From: Paenibacillus sp. MMS18-CY102 | Lineage (GTDB): Bacteria; Bacillota; Bacilli; Paenibacillales; Paenibacillaceae | Reading direction: 5' to 3' | Assembly: GCF_009789195.1 (NCBI RefSeq) | Contig: NZ_WSTC01000004.1 | Coordinates: forward strand, 1 to 64,000 | DNA: 64,000 nt | Shown: piece after piece, positions 1 through 7,358 of the stretch | Position numbering within the stretch: position 1 is the stretch's first letter | Layout of the letters: the number at the start of each line of letters is the position of its first letter | Notes under the pieces: model-generated | The model's input: the letters and a program-made list of their open reading frames with translations, nothing else | The model's database searches: none | What the model was told of the DNA's origin: nothing | Program-made: the position numbers and the translations under genes

Positions 1-575
1 CTCCGGATCAGAAGCAGCCGGCGCCACGGCGAAGCCGGCGGCGGCAGCGGCGCGACCGCGCTGCGCAGGCGCAGCAGGCCGCGAAGCGAGGCCTGCTGGA
101 GCGCGGGCGCTAGCGCGCTCCAGCCGCCTGCGGCGACCGCACCGCAGGCGGGCGGCCCGCCAGCTGCAAGCAGCGCGAGCGCTTCGCTCGCAAGCGCAGC
201 TCGGCCTTCAAGCCGTCGTGCAACAGCTTGCATAACCTGTTTCGGCAACAGCCGCTTTGAACTCGCCTGAGACAAATCAACTCGCCTTAAAGGCACCTCA
301 AGCGCATTACTTTTACCATTCCCCGCAGCCTCTCGAACACAGCGATACAACAAGCGAATCGCCTCCGGTTCCTTCTTCACCCGCTCCCCACCAGCCTCAT
401 GCCAACGAAGAACGGCTTCCTCTGCATGGCCAAGCGAAAGCTTTTCATGCCAGCACAGCAAAGCTGTAGGCCCCCGCGCTTCATCCCGCCAAAAAGCAAT
501 GTCAACTTGTAGCGCTAGCGTCCACCGCGCTCTCCACTCATTTTGAGTATGTACGACATATAACTCGACTTTCAT
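1..575 (-). CDS. Partial gene at window edge, N-terminal 191 codons; possibly ComFA helicase
   Basis: An open frame starts at ATG 573-575, after a GAGGGGAGAG ribosome site, and runs off the left edge with no stop. The protein begins MKVELYVVHTQNEWRARWTL and is rich in Trp, Glu and Arg up to about residue 125. It then turns into an Ala/Leu/Pro/Arg-rich stretch encoded by very GC-rich DNA. No helicase motif lies in the visible part. The guess of ComFA, the ATPase of DNA uptake, rests only on position: in Bacillus, comFA follows degS-degU on the same strand, and Paenibacillus ComFA proteins have a long, poorly conserved N-terminal region. The frame is well supported; the function is not. Confidence 0.6.
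   Translation of the reverse strand, partial: MKVELYVVHTQNEWRARWTLALQVDIAFWRDEARGPTALLCWHEKLSLGHAEEAVLRWHEAGGERVKKEPEAIRLLYRCVREAAGNGKSNALEVPLRRVDLSQASSKRLLPKQVMQAVARRLEGRAALASEALALLAAGGPPACGAVAAGGWSALAPALQQASLRGLLRLRSAVAPLPPPASPWRRLLLIR
72..191. repeat. Cluster of four perfect inverted repeats inside a coding region
   Basis: Four hairpins follow one another. Arms at 72-80/90-98 are CAGCAGGCC and its complement (9 bp). Arms at 96-104/115-123 are CTGGAGCGC and its complement (9 bp). Arms at 125-133/142-150 are CGCCTGCGG and its complement (9 bp). Arms at 175-181/185-191 are GCGAGCG and its complement (7 bp). The stretch is far more GC-rich than the rest of the window and lies in frame in the partial minus-strand gene. 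Confidence 0.75.
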
Positions 576-672
576 ATTCGTTCTCTCCCCTCATTTTCAA
601 CGCCAACGCTGCCTCGCCCTTGATTGCTTTCCCCCTTAGCCGATCGCCTGTTGCCTATGAAAACAACAAAAA

Positions 673-709
673 AAGCACACCCATCGCCAGTTGGCGAAGG
701 AGTGTGCTT
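673..709 (-). terminator. Rho-independent terminator after the glycosyltransferase-like gene
   Basis: AAGCACAC (673-680) pairs with GTGTGCTT (702-709), with an inner TCGCC/GGCGA stem. On the minus strand the stem is followed by a run of T residues with two interruptions. It lies 104 nt past the annotated stop of the 813-1283 gene, but only 27 nt past a stop in a shifted frame. Confidence 0.75.
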
Positions 710-812
710 CACGTCCTTAGTAACCCTATTCCCACTCATTGTAAATCATCGATCCGCCATTCGCAAGCCTCGTACGAGTCCAGCTTCAAGTTAACAGCCA
801 GGCTAGCCGCCG

Positions 813-1283
813 TCAAAATAAAGGAAGCTTCGCCAAATCCTCGGGCCTGTTCAAATCAACAAATACAGCTTGGCTACTTCGAGCTGAGCCATCTCCTGCT
901 TCTGCGAATTTTCCAGCCGGACCGGCCTGTGCACGCGCCCCTCCACGGACATAGCTGCTGGACCGCAGCGGGCGGTCTTGATCGGCAAAGGCATCGTCTA
1001 CGATAAATTCCAAACCTGAGGAAACAAATCGTCCTGCTATCGCTACTGTCTCGTCAGACGAACCGCAATCGATAACGGTAATGCGTACGTCTGTGCCCGA
1101 GCGGGAAGAAAACCATTGAATTGATCGAATAAACCATTCCATTCGTGACGCATCATTGCGCGCGAAGAGCACATAGTGCCGGCTGTTTGCCTTTTTGCTT
1201 CGAGTAGCATAGTAGCGGATTAGGTGCACCGACAACGCCGCAAGCACGTAGCTGCCGAGTACAAGCGCAAGCAATGAAATCAT
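813..1283 (-). CDS. Short membrane-anchored glycosyltransferase-like protein, possibly frameshifted
   Basis: The 156-residue frame starts at ATG 1281-1283 behind AAGGAGGTGGCCGAG, an excellent ribosome site; the longer frame from 1328 has none. One membrane segment covers about residues 2-22. The stretch YVLFARND followed by RITVIDCGSSDET resembles the first beta strand and nucleotide-binding Asp region of family 2 glycosyltransferases, but the rest of a GT-A fold is too short to be active. The reading frame ends at 813, yet another frame stays open from 855 to 736 and encodes a plausible tail ending EACEWRIDDLQ just before the terminator. The C terminus may therefore be altered by an indel. 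Function unknown. Confidence 0.65.
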   Translation of the reverse strand: MISLLALVLGSYVLAALSVHLIRYYATRSKKANSRHYVLFARNDASRMEWFIRSIQWFSSRSGTDVRITVIDCGSSDETVAIAGRFVSSGLEFIVDDAFADQDRPLRSSSYVRGGARAQAGPAGKFAEAGDGSARSSQAVFVDLNRPEDLAKLPLF

Positions 1284-1559
1284 CTCGGCCACCTCCTTAT
1301 GCGACACTATATGCGGCGCACCGCCCATCGGTTACGGGCAAAGAGGACAACAAACACCGAGCATTTCTTGTAGCTGAACTCATACCATAAACTATTACAG
1401 CCCTGCCGCTCTTTGAACACTTCCTTCTGCCCAATTGAAAGTCACTCTGCAAACTACATGTGGTGCATAAACAATGGATTAGTTGTGAGCAACCAATCAA
1501 CGCTCCATAAACACGCATGCTGCGGATGCCAAAACCTTGCCACACCTAATGTTTATTGT

Positions 1560-1755
1560 CATTGTATTCCGTACAATGGCAAGATTGAATCTCAGCGAAG
1601 TTACTGCCTGCCATTGCATTTCGTGCAAGGAGACACGTCCCTTCAACCCTGTTCAAAGGGCAAACACTCCATTACGCTAATTTCCCATTGTATCAAATGC
1701 AACAACAACCCTAATTCAGCCATTAAATGCAGCTGCCATTGCAGAAACTGCAATG
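1560..1755. repeat. Four related imperfect dyads, 7-bp arms and 5-nt loops
   Basis: CATTGTA/TACAATG at 1560-1578 and CATTGCA/TGCAATG at 1737-1755 are perfect. CATTGCA/TGCAAGG at 1612-1630 has one mismatch, and CATTGTA/TGCAACA at 1686-1704 is degenerate. Centre spacings are 52, 74 and 51 bp, close to whole numbers of helical turns. Read on the minus strand, several copies encode C-x2-C-N-G-like fragments, so decayed zinc-finger coding repeats are an alternative explanation. Confidence 0.5.
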
Positions 1756-1804
1756 CCATCCGCCAGCAGAGGTACAGCCCACTGCCCCGCTTGCGGCAAC
1801 AAGC

Positions 1805-1892
1805 ATGCTCTTATGCTCTTATGCTCTTATGCTCTTATGCTCTTTTGATCTTTTGCTCTTTTGATCTTTTGATCTTTTGCTCTTATACTCCT
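1805..1892. repeat. Octamer tandem repeat, eleven copies
   Basis: Five perfect copies of atgctctt (1805-1844) are followed by five copies of ttgatctt or ttgctctt (1845-1884) and one degenerate unit. The array begins 7 bp beyond the stop codon of the 1900-2637 gene, in its 3-prime untranslated region. Confidence 0.9.
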
Positions 1893-1899
1893 CTTTCAG

Positions 1900-2637
1900 C
1901 TATCCTCTTTTGGTCCGGGACCATCCCTGCGGCAACTGGCCATTAGGGAGCGTCAGGTTGTTATCGCCGGTATCCAGTTCGACTGGCATATGCTGCGGGA
2001 TCACGACGGTAACCGAGCATTGTGCACTCGCATCATCGAATCCTCTCCCTTCAGCAGGTTTATGCAGGCTAATATACATTGTTCCGCCTACAAGGCGTGT
2101 TTGAGCCATCTCTATCGCTTCCGGATCCTTGTTGCCGCCCGCCACAGCAATACGGCAATCCCCAAACGCCGTTACTTGCGGTACATCGCTTGATGGTGCG
2201 GCATCCACACGAAGCGATCGGCCAAGCCATTCGTCCGCCTGTACAACGATTCGTTTAACCGGCGATTCAACTTCCTTCACAATTGGCGCTATTTCAACCG
2301 TTCGATATTCCGAGTCTAGCGACTGCTTTATTTCGTCCAACACGCCTGTCGATTGTGCAGCTGCGAGAAATAAGCACAGTCCCCCTAACAGCGACAATGC
2401 AACGATACTAAACAAGTCATATCGAATTATCGGGTTCTGGTCCTTGCTCATGGCCAAATGAATAATAATTTCAATGCCAAGTGCGACTGCAAGCAGCGGC
2501 CACCATAGCCAGGTGTGATCGATCCAGCCCGATGTTCCACTAAACTGCGCAACTCCCAGCAGCGCTCCCGTCATAATAAGGGCGATGCCCATTGACCATG
2601 TTCCGACACGCCATTGCTTTACTGGCGGATTACTCAT
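1900..2637 (-). CDS. Membrane protein, last gene of the ECF sigma operon
   Basis: A 245-residue protein starting at ATG 2635-2637, which overlaps the upstream stop by 8 nt (ATGAGTAA) and has GGGGAGG ahead of it. The first 105 residues hold three probable membrane segments (about 15-33, 44-60 and 78-95). The rest is an extracytoplasmic domain rich in beta-type sequence, ending in a Lys/Arg tail. The layout, a short membrane bundle plus outer beta domain, recalls the LiaF/DUF4097 type of envelope-stress protein, but no signature was recognised. It is translationally coupled to the preceding gene, so it probably works with it and with the sigma/anti-sigma pair. Confidence 0.75.
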   Translation of the reverse strand: MSNPPVKQWRVGTWSMGIALIMTGALLGVAQFSGTSGWIDHTWLWWPLLAVALGIEIIIHLAMSKDQNPIIRYDLFSIVALSLLGGLCLFLAAAQSTGVLDEIKQSLDSEYRTVEIAPIVKEVESPVKRIVVQADEWLGRSLRVDAAPSSDVPQVTAFGDCRIAVAGGNKDPEAIEMAQTRLVGGTMYISLHKPAEGRGFDDASAQCSVTVVIPQHMPVELDTGDNNLTLPNGQLPQGWSRTKRG

Positions 2638-3901
2638 GCTTGGATGCCTCCCCATCACGCTTGCCGCCAAGCAGCAGCTTGAAGCCCCCGAGCACGAATG
2701 CTAGTGCAACTGCGCCCGTTTGGACATAACGTTTAATTTCATAGGTTAGATGGTAATCGCCATAATACCGCTGAATCAAGTCCATTCCAATTTGGTCAAA
2801 TACGTAATAAGCGCCCAACACCAGAAGGCCAATTCCTACCCAACGTTGGCGGTTAACAAGCCACTCTACGATTGGGCGATCCTCTATCGCCGCCCCCTCA
2901 CTCCGTGACACATGCTGAAGCGCATCGAATAGCGAATAGCACCAGAGCAGCGGCAAGAAAACCAGAAATAGCGACAAGCGAAGCGTATCAAGCAAGTAGA
3001 AAGCGATTAAAAATCCAGCCATTAATTGAAACCCTCTGCGCTGCAATCCTAGGTACATATGGCCCGCACCTGGCAATATCGATAACAAGATCGCAACCCA
3101 GCGGCTTCGTTTGCCGTTTGCCCTATGGCTTTCGAAGTCTTCCAAAACAGACCGGTCAATTAGCGTCTCGCCGGCTTGTTTGCGCCCTACCATACGTACT
3201 GCATCGAACATGCTATATACCCATATGATCGGCAGCGCCCCGAGAAATACAAGGAACCCTGGCTGATCAGACAAGACGCTAACGAATACAATCATCATAA
3301 ATAAGCCGAAAAATCCGACCATAAACGTAATGCCTCGCTGCAGCAAGCCAAGCTGAAGATGGCCAAGCCCCGGCAAGAATGACAATAGAATCGTGTAAAA
3401 GCGCTCGTTCGTCTGTTGTGCCTGCACTTGATTGGAGTAGCCATTCAGGTTGGGAAGGCCATTAGCTCCTTGCAGATTATGAAAAGCTTGCTTCCCCTCT
3501 GTTCCCGGCTGCATTGCCCCTTCTCCCAGCGACCCATCAAAGCTAGCATTGGACGCTGTATATATACGATGTTCCGCGCCCACTGCCTCTCCCTTGCAGC
3601 CCTGGCCAGCAGCGGGCTCCTTCCATACAGTTCCACCTAATCCCGTCATGGCGCCTTGCGTACGCGAATAGCGCAGCAAACCGACGACCAGATCGATCAT
3701 TTGGATAATCCATAAGAAAAAACCGATGCCGATCCCGGCGAGAAGCGGATCGTCATCACTCACCATAATGGCAGCCATCAGCATAAATAATAGAATTCCA
3801 ACGATAAGCACGGGATACACAACTGCTCTTGCTTTGCGCCCGATCAAATAATGCCCAACCCCCGGGATAAAGCCCAGCAGTAAAATCGCAACAGGATTCA
3901 C
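2630..3901 (-). CDS. Polytopic membrane protein with three PGxGH repeats
   Basis: The start chosen is GTG 3899-3901, directly after the anti-sigma stop (1 nt gap), with GAGAGGAGA as ribosome site; this gives 423 residues. Three related membrane units each carry the signature LGFIPGVGHYLIG, LSFLPGLGHLQLG or LSILPGAGHMYLG, each followed by a basic pair and a hydrophobic hairpin. A linker rich in Gly, Gln and Asn separates units 1 and 2, and the C-terminal part adds two more membrane segments. Such PGxGHxYLG units recur in small uncharacterised membrane proteins of Firmicutes. Role unknown; operon position suggests an envelope function controlled by the sigma factor. Confidence 0.8.
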   Translation of the reverse strand: MNPVAILLLGFIPGVGHYLIGRKARAVVYPVLIVGILLFMLMAAIMVSDDDPLLAGIGIGFFLWIIQMIDLVVGLLRYSRTQGAMTGLGGTVWKEPAAGQGCKGEAVGAEHRIYTASNASFDGSLGEGAMQPGTEGKQAFHNLQGANGLPNLNGYSNQVQAQQTNERFYTILLSFLPGLGHLQLGLLQRGITFMVGFFGLFMMIVFVSVLSDQPGFLVFLGALPIIWVYSMFDAVRMVGRKQAGETLIDRSVLEDFESHRANGKRSRWVAILLSILPGAGHMYLGLQRRGFQLMAGFLIAFYLLDTLRLSLFLVFLPLLWCYSLFDALQHVSRSEGAAIEDRPIVEWLVNRQRWVGIGLLVLGAYYVFDQIGMDLIQRYYGDYHLTYEIKRYVQTGAVALAFVLGGFKLLLGGKRDGEASKHE

Positions 3902-3902
3902 G

Positions 3903-4580
3903 TTATTTCTCCTCTCGAATTTGATTTTGTTTACTGCCAGCCGCTCGGTCCGTCCATTGGTCCAACAGGCCAACTGTTCGGCTCATTAGCCGCTCGACAT
4001 AAGATGCCTTACCCGTTTCAGACGGATGAATGGTTGAAGCTGCTGTTTCCTCCACCGCAGTTGGCGATGGGGGCTGCGCGTATGCCCCTTTTAGAATGCC
4101 GGTAGACATGAGCGCGAAGGTAATGCATACAGCAACTGCATAATGAATCATCGTCTGCCGGCGTTCTCTGCGCGGATGCCGGTTCGCGTTCCTACGCCGC
4201 GGCGAGGCAGGTCCAGCAACGATTTTGATGGGACCAACTGGCTCTGTCCCCTTTCTCTCCGCCTTGTCAGACTCGAGCCTCAATCCAGCGTCGCTCCCAG
4301 CATCACTCTGGCCATGCCCGATCCCGATCGGTCCGTTCCCAGCCGCGTTGCCATAGGCAGGCAGCTTTGCAATTGCCGCCATCGTTTCATCCGTTAGCGC
4401 GGTCGCTTGTTCATCCGAGAGGGGCGGCATAGCCATTGCTTGCTGCGCTTCTTCCATTGCCGCCATCCAGCGTTCCAAACAGGCATCGCATTCGTACAGA
4501 TGGGCCTCTGCCTGCTCCCGCTCCGCTTCTGTCCATGATCCGAGCAAATATGCCTTCCACTGCTCCACGTTCCAATGCAT
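3903..4580 (-). CDS. Membrane-bound anti-sigma factor with zinc-binding motif
   Basis: A 225-residue protein starting at ATG 4578-4580, overlapping the sigma stop codon (TAATG). Residues 27-34 form H-x3-C-x2-C, the core of the zinc-binding anti-sigma (ZAS/zf-HC2) domain. A low-complexity cytoplasmic linker, a very basic patch (PRRRNANRHPRRERR) and a membrane segment at about residues 152-172 follow, then an outer tail of about 60 residues. In this family the cytoplasmic domain holds its ECF sigma partner inactive until a signal releases it. Translational coupling to the sigma gene strongly supports the pairing. Confidence 0.85.
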   Translation of the reverse strand: MHWNVEQWKAYLLGSWTEAEREQAEAHLYECDACLERWMAAMEEAQQAMAMPPLSDEQATALTDETMAAIAKLPAYGNAAGNGPIGIGHGQSDAGSDAGLRLESDKAERKGTEPVGPIKIVAGPASPRRRNANRHPRRERRQTMIHYAVAVCITFALMSTGILKGAYAQPPSPTAVEETAASTIHPSETGKASYVERLMSRTVGLLDQWTDRAAGSKQNQIREEK

Positions 4581-5107
4581 TAGGTACCGTCCCCTTTCTC
4601 CCATTGCGACCGCAGCCACTGCCGTGCCCGGTACAATCTTGATTCGATCGATTTTATTTCAACCTTCTCTTGCACGGCGATATCACGTTGGCTGCATTCA
4701 TCGATATAAAAAGCCTTTACGACGCGCATTTGCCCAACTGGCAATGCTTCGAGCAGCCCTTGCAATTGAGAATTGCGTTCCTTGCGCAGCAAAGTTTCTT
4801 CTGGGCTATTACGGACCTCTCCGGCGATATGTACCTGATCTTCATTTGCAGCTTGTTGCGCCACCTCAAGGCGCCTCCGTTCCCGACGCTGGGCATCGAT
4901 GGCCGTATTTACGGCAATTCGGGCCATCCACGTCCGCAGCCCATCCAGGCGGCATGACGGGAGAGAGAGATAGACACGCAAGAACGCTTCCTGCACGGCA
5001 TCCTCAGCCTGCTCTGCATCCCGAAGGACGGCATAGGCTGCCGCATACATCGATTGGCGGTGCCGTTCCACGAGCAAGCTGAACATTTCCTTCTCCCCGT
5101 CTAACAC
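4580..5107 (-). CDS. ECF-type RNA polymerase sigma factor
   Basis: Sigma region 2 (about residues 8-75, with YAVLRDAEQAEDAVQEAFLR) and region 4 (about 115-170, ending SIESRLYRARQWL) are clear, so this is a group 4 sigma factor. The frame shown begins at GTG 5105-5107. ECF proteins usually carry about eight more residues here, and the frame indeed continues upstream as RDEDIVQK to an ATT codon at 5132-5134, well placed behind GGGGGGAGAG. No ATG or TTG is available in that stretch. The true start may therefore be ATT at 5134; ATG 5084-5086 and the GTG are alternatives. It should direct transcription of its own operon. Confidence 0.85.
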   Translation of the reverse strand: MLDGEKEMFSLLVERHRQSMYAAAYAVLRDAEQAEDAVQEAFLRVYLSLPSCRLDGLRTWMARIAVNTAIDAQRRERRRLEVAQQAANEDQVHIAGEVRNSPEETLLRKERNSQLQGLLEALPVGQMRVVKAFYIDECSQRDIAVQEKVEIKSIESRLYRARQWLRSQWEKGDGT

Positions 5108-5159
5108 TTTCTGAACAATATCCTCGTCGCGAATCTCTCTCCCCCCTCTCTCTATGTAA

Positions 5160-5188
5160 TAGACGAATGGGAACCGCTAACCCCTGCA
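5160..5188 (-). promoter_or_regulatory. Candidate ECF-type promoter of the sigma operon
   Basis: On the minus strand a CGTCTA -10 element (5160-5165) lies 17 nt from TGCAGG (5183-5188), compared with the common Firmicute ECF pattern TGMAAC plus CGTC. The start point would fall near 5153, leaving a 20-nt leader to the ATT codon. The -35 element is weak. Confidence 0.4.
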
Positions 5189-5227
5189 CCCATTAGAAAA
5201 TATTTTTCCGCCCTCATAAACGCAACA

Positions 5228-5263
5228 AAGCCGCCTTTGGACGAGTACGCCCAAAAACGGCTT
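5228..5263 (-). terminator. Probable degU terminator
   Basis: AAGCCG (5228-5233) pairs with CGGCTT (5258-5263), with further TTGG/CCAA pairing inside. It is 33 nt past the degU stop. The downstream T tract on the minus strand is broken (TGTTGCGTTT). Confidence 0.5.
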
Positions 5264-5295
5264 CAGATGATGAGAAATTAAAATATCCAAATAAA

Positions 5296-6030
5296 TTATA
5301 ACGTTACCCAACCAAACTTGATCGAATGAATAACCGCTTGTGTACGATCGTCAACTTCCATTTTTTGCAGGATGCTGCTGACATGGTTTTTGACTGTCTT
5401 CTCGCTAATAAACAGAAACTCGCCAATCGTTTTGTTGCTCTTGCCTTCTGCCATAAGCCGCAGCACTTCCGCTTCGCGGCGTGTTAACGGATTATCCTCG
5501 CCCGCAACGAACTTCACGCCTGTCTCCTTGCCAGCTGCCGCGCCCGAAACAGCACCCATCTCGTCGAGATAAGTCATGCGGCGGAGCTGGTTAATGAGCT
5601 TTCCGGTCACTTTTGGATGTATGTAAGAATACCCCGTCATGACTGAACGAATGGCATTTATTAACGCTTCAGCTTCCATATCCTTGAGCAGATAGCCAGT
5701 TGCCCCTTTACGAAGCGTCTCGAATACATAACTCTCATCATCATGTATTGATAAAATAATAACTTTTATTTCGGGGAACATGTCGCGCAGACGCTCGGTC
5801 GCGATAACACCGTTCTCGATTGGCATATTAATATCCATCAACACGATTTCCGGCTGTGTATGATTGCAAAATTCAAGCACTTGAATTCCGTTATGGCATT
5901 CTCCGATAACTTCCAGATCTTCTTCCATATTCAGAATCCGTTTCAAGCCTTCTCGGAATAGCTGATGATCGTCCGCAATAAGAAGTTTAATTCGTCTCTT
6001 ATCGACCGTTGTTTTTACATCCATCGTCAT
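5296..6030 (-). CDS. degU: Response regulator DegU
   Basis: A 244-residue NarL/LuxR-type response regulator. The receiver domain covers about residues 14-130, with acidic pair Asp20-Asp21 and phospho-acceptor Asp66 in VLMDINMP. The C-terminal helix-turn-helix, starting [20 protein letters not shown], recognises DNA. DegU governs exoenzymes, competence, motility and biofilm genes in Bacillus. The start ATG at 6028-6030 follows AAGGAGTAAC and lies 1 nt from the degS stop, so the pair forms one operon. Length and gene order match B. subtilis DegU. Confidence 0.95.
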   Translation of the reverse strand: MTMDVKTTVDKRRIKLLIADDHQLFREGLKRILNMEEDLEVIGECHNGIQVLEFCNHTQPEIVLMDINMPIENGVIATERLRDMFPEIKVIILSIHDDESYVFETLRKGATGYLLKDMEAEALINAIRSVMTGYSYIHPKVTGKLINQLRRMTYLDEMGAVSGAAAGKETGVKFVAGEDNPLTRREAEVLRLMAEGKSNKTIGEFLFISEKTVKNHVSSILQKMEVDDRTQAVIHSIKFGWVTL

Positions 6031-6031
6031 G

Positions 6032-7237
6032 TTACTCCTTTCTTTCCTTCGCGTTTACGGGAATGTGGATCGTAATCTTCGTTCCCTGATCTTTAGCCGA
6101 TTCGATCTCCATCCTCCCCTCCAGTAACTCGACGCGTTCCTTCATTCCGATTAAACCGAAATGCGACCCAGGATGCTCTGTTTTCGTTTCTGACGGTTCG
6201 GCTTGGAAGCCAATCCCATTATCCACCACGCAGAACTTCACCAATTGGGCCTGATACGTCATCTCGAGGGACACGAACGTAGCATTGGCATGCTTCATGA
6301 CATTAGTAAACGCCTCTTGAACTAGTCGATATATCCCAGCCTCCATCGCAGAGGGCAAACGAACTTCTCGACCGATCGTCTCGAATGTCGTCCGAATCCG
6401 TGATTTTTCTTCAAAATCCTGCACGTATTTCCGTAACGTCGGCACCAAACCTAGATCATCTAATGCCATCGGCCGCAGGTTGAATATAATTTTGCGGATT
6501 TCCTCGAGACCGGTACGTACTTGCGCCTTCAAGTCTATTAATTCGTGCTGTACCATCTCGAATTCCTGCTTCACGATCATTCTTTCTGCAATTTCCATCC
6601 TAAGAACTAGATTGGCAAGCCCTTGCGCCGGACCGTCATGAATTTCTCGAGCAATCCGCTTCCGTTCCTCTTCCTGTGCCAAAATAATTTTCAATCCAAT
6701 AAGCTGCCTGTTTTTGGCGGATTCAAGAATGCGCGTCACTTGGTTCAAATCACCTGATAAATATTCGAGCACGACATTAATCTGGGAATGGATCGTCTGT
6801 GCCCGCTCAATGGAGAGGTCAACATTTTTAACCCGCTTCTGCAGGTCATCCCTCCGCGCTTTCAAGTACTGCTCTTTCTCGCTGTACATCAGCTTATCGA
6901 CTTGAATTTGCGTCGCCTTCTCATAGGCACTCTTAATGTCCTGCTCATTAAAGGTGACAAAATCCCGGCTGACCTCTGTTAAACGAATGCGCGCAAGGCG
7001 ATACTTCTGCTCCAGCTGATCCACCTTCTCGATGACTTCAGCAGCTTCGCGCAGAACTGCATTCAGCTCCTGCTCTAACGCTTGAAGCTCCTTGCGCGCA
7101 GATTCGCATATTTCAAAGATTTGCACTTTGCTATCTTCCATGACGCTAATCGCATTGCTAATCACATTATTGATGTCTTGAATCCGAGTATCCATATCCG
7201 CTCTGGTTTCCTTTCTATGTAGGGAAGCTGCTTCCAT
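6032..7237 (-). CDS. degS: Cytoplasmic sensor histidine kinase DegS
   Basis: A kinase without membrane segments. A long N-terminal coiled-coil sensor region (to about residue 185) contains RDFVTFNEQDIKSAYEKA, as in Bacillus DegS. The HisKA_3 dimerisation helix EERKRIAREIHDGPAQGL has phospho-acceptor His200, and a HATPase domain carries VVDNGIGF and a GLIGMKERV box. It phosphorylates DegU. The first ATG at 7235-7237 overlaps a TATAAT-like sequence; an in-frame ATG at 7195 (MDTRIQDIN) is a credible alternative start, giving 387 residues. Confidence 0.95.
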   Translation of the reverse strand: MEAASLHRKETRADMDTRIQDINNVISNAISVMEDSKVQIFEICESARKELQALEQELNAVLREAAEVIEKVDQLEQKYRLARIRLTEVSRDFVTFNEQDIKSAYEKATQIQVDKLMYSEKEQYLKARRDDLQKRVKNVDLSIERAQTIHSQINVVLEYLSGDLNQVTRILESAKNRQLIGLKIILAQEEERKRIAREIHDGPAQGLANLVLRMEIAERMIVKQEFEMVQHELIDLKAQVRTGLEEIRKIIFNLRPMALDDLGLVPTLRKYVQDFEEKSRIRTTFETIGREVRLPSAMEAGIYRLVQEAFTNVMKHANATFVSLEMTYQAQLVKFCVVDNGIGFQAEPSETKTEHPGSHFGLIGMKERVELLEGRMEIESAKDQGTKITIHIPVNAKERKE

Positions 7238-7358
7238 TATAACAAAACTTCCTACATCCTAGAAAACCATATATTGCCGACCAATGGCAATCATGCAGAA
7301 TACCTATTGTTACGCGCTTTCTGCAGCGGCACATACTCGTTTCGTTTCGAATGCTCCG

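Larger units (their letters stand above)
1284..1899. other. Gene-poor interval of 616 bp
   Basis: No convincing gene. Open frames on both strands (for example plus 1413-1946 and minus 1297-1545) lack ribosome sites and family resemblance. The interval holds four imperfect dyads (1560-1755) and an octamer tandem repeat (1805-1892), described separately. The last part, next to 1283, supplies the ribosome site of the 813-1283 gene. Confidence 0.6.

Noticed and set aside
1805-1892. CRISPR-like array
   Set aside because: Units are 8 bp with no spacers, so this is a simple tandem repeat.
1413-1946. 177-codon cysteine-rich plus-strand frame
   Set aside because: Overlaps the octamer array and the end of a real minus-strand gene. 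It has no ribosome site, and its cysteines arise from the dyads. Kept only as repeats.
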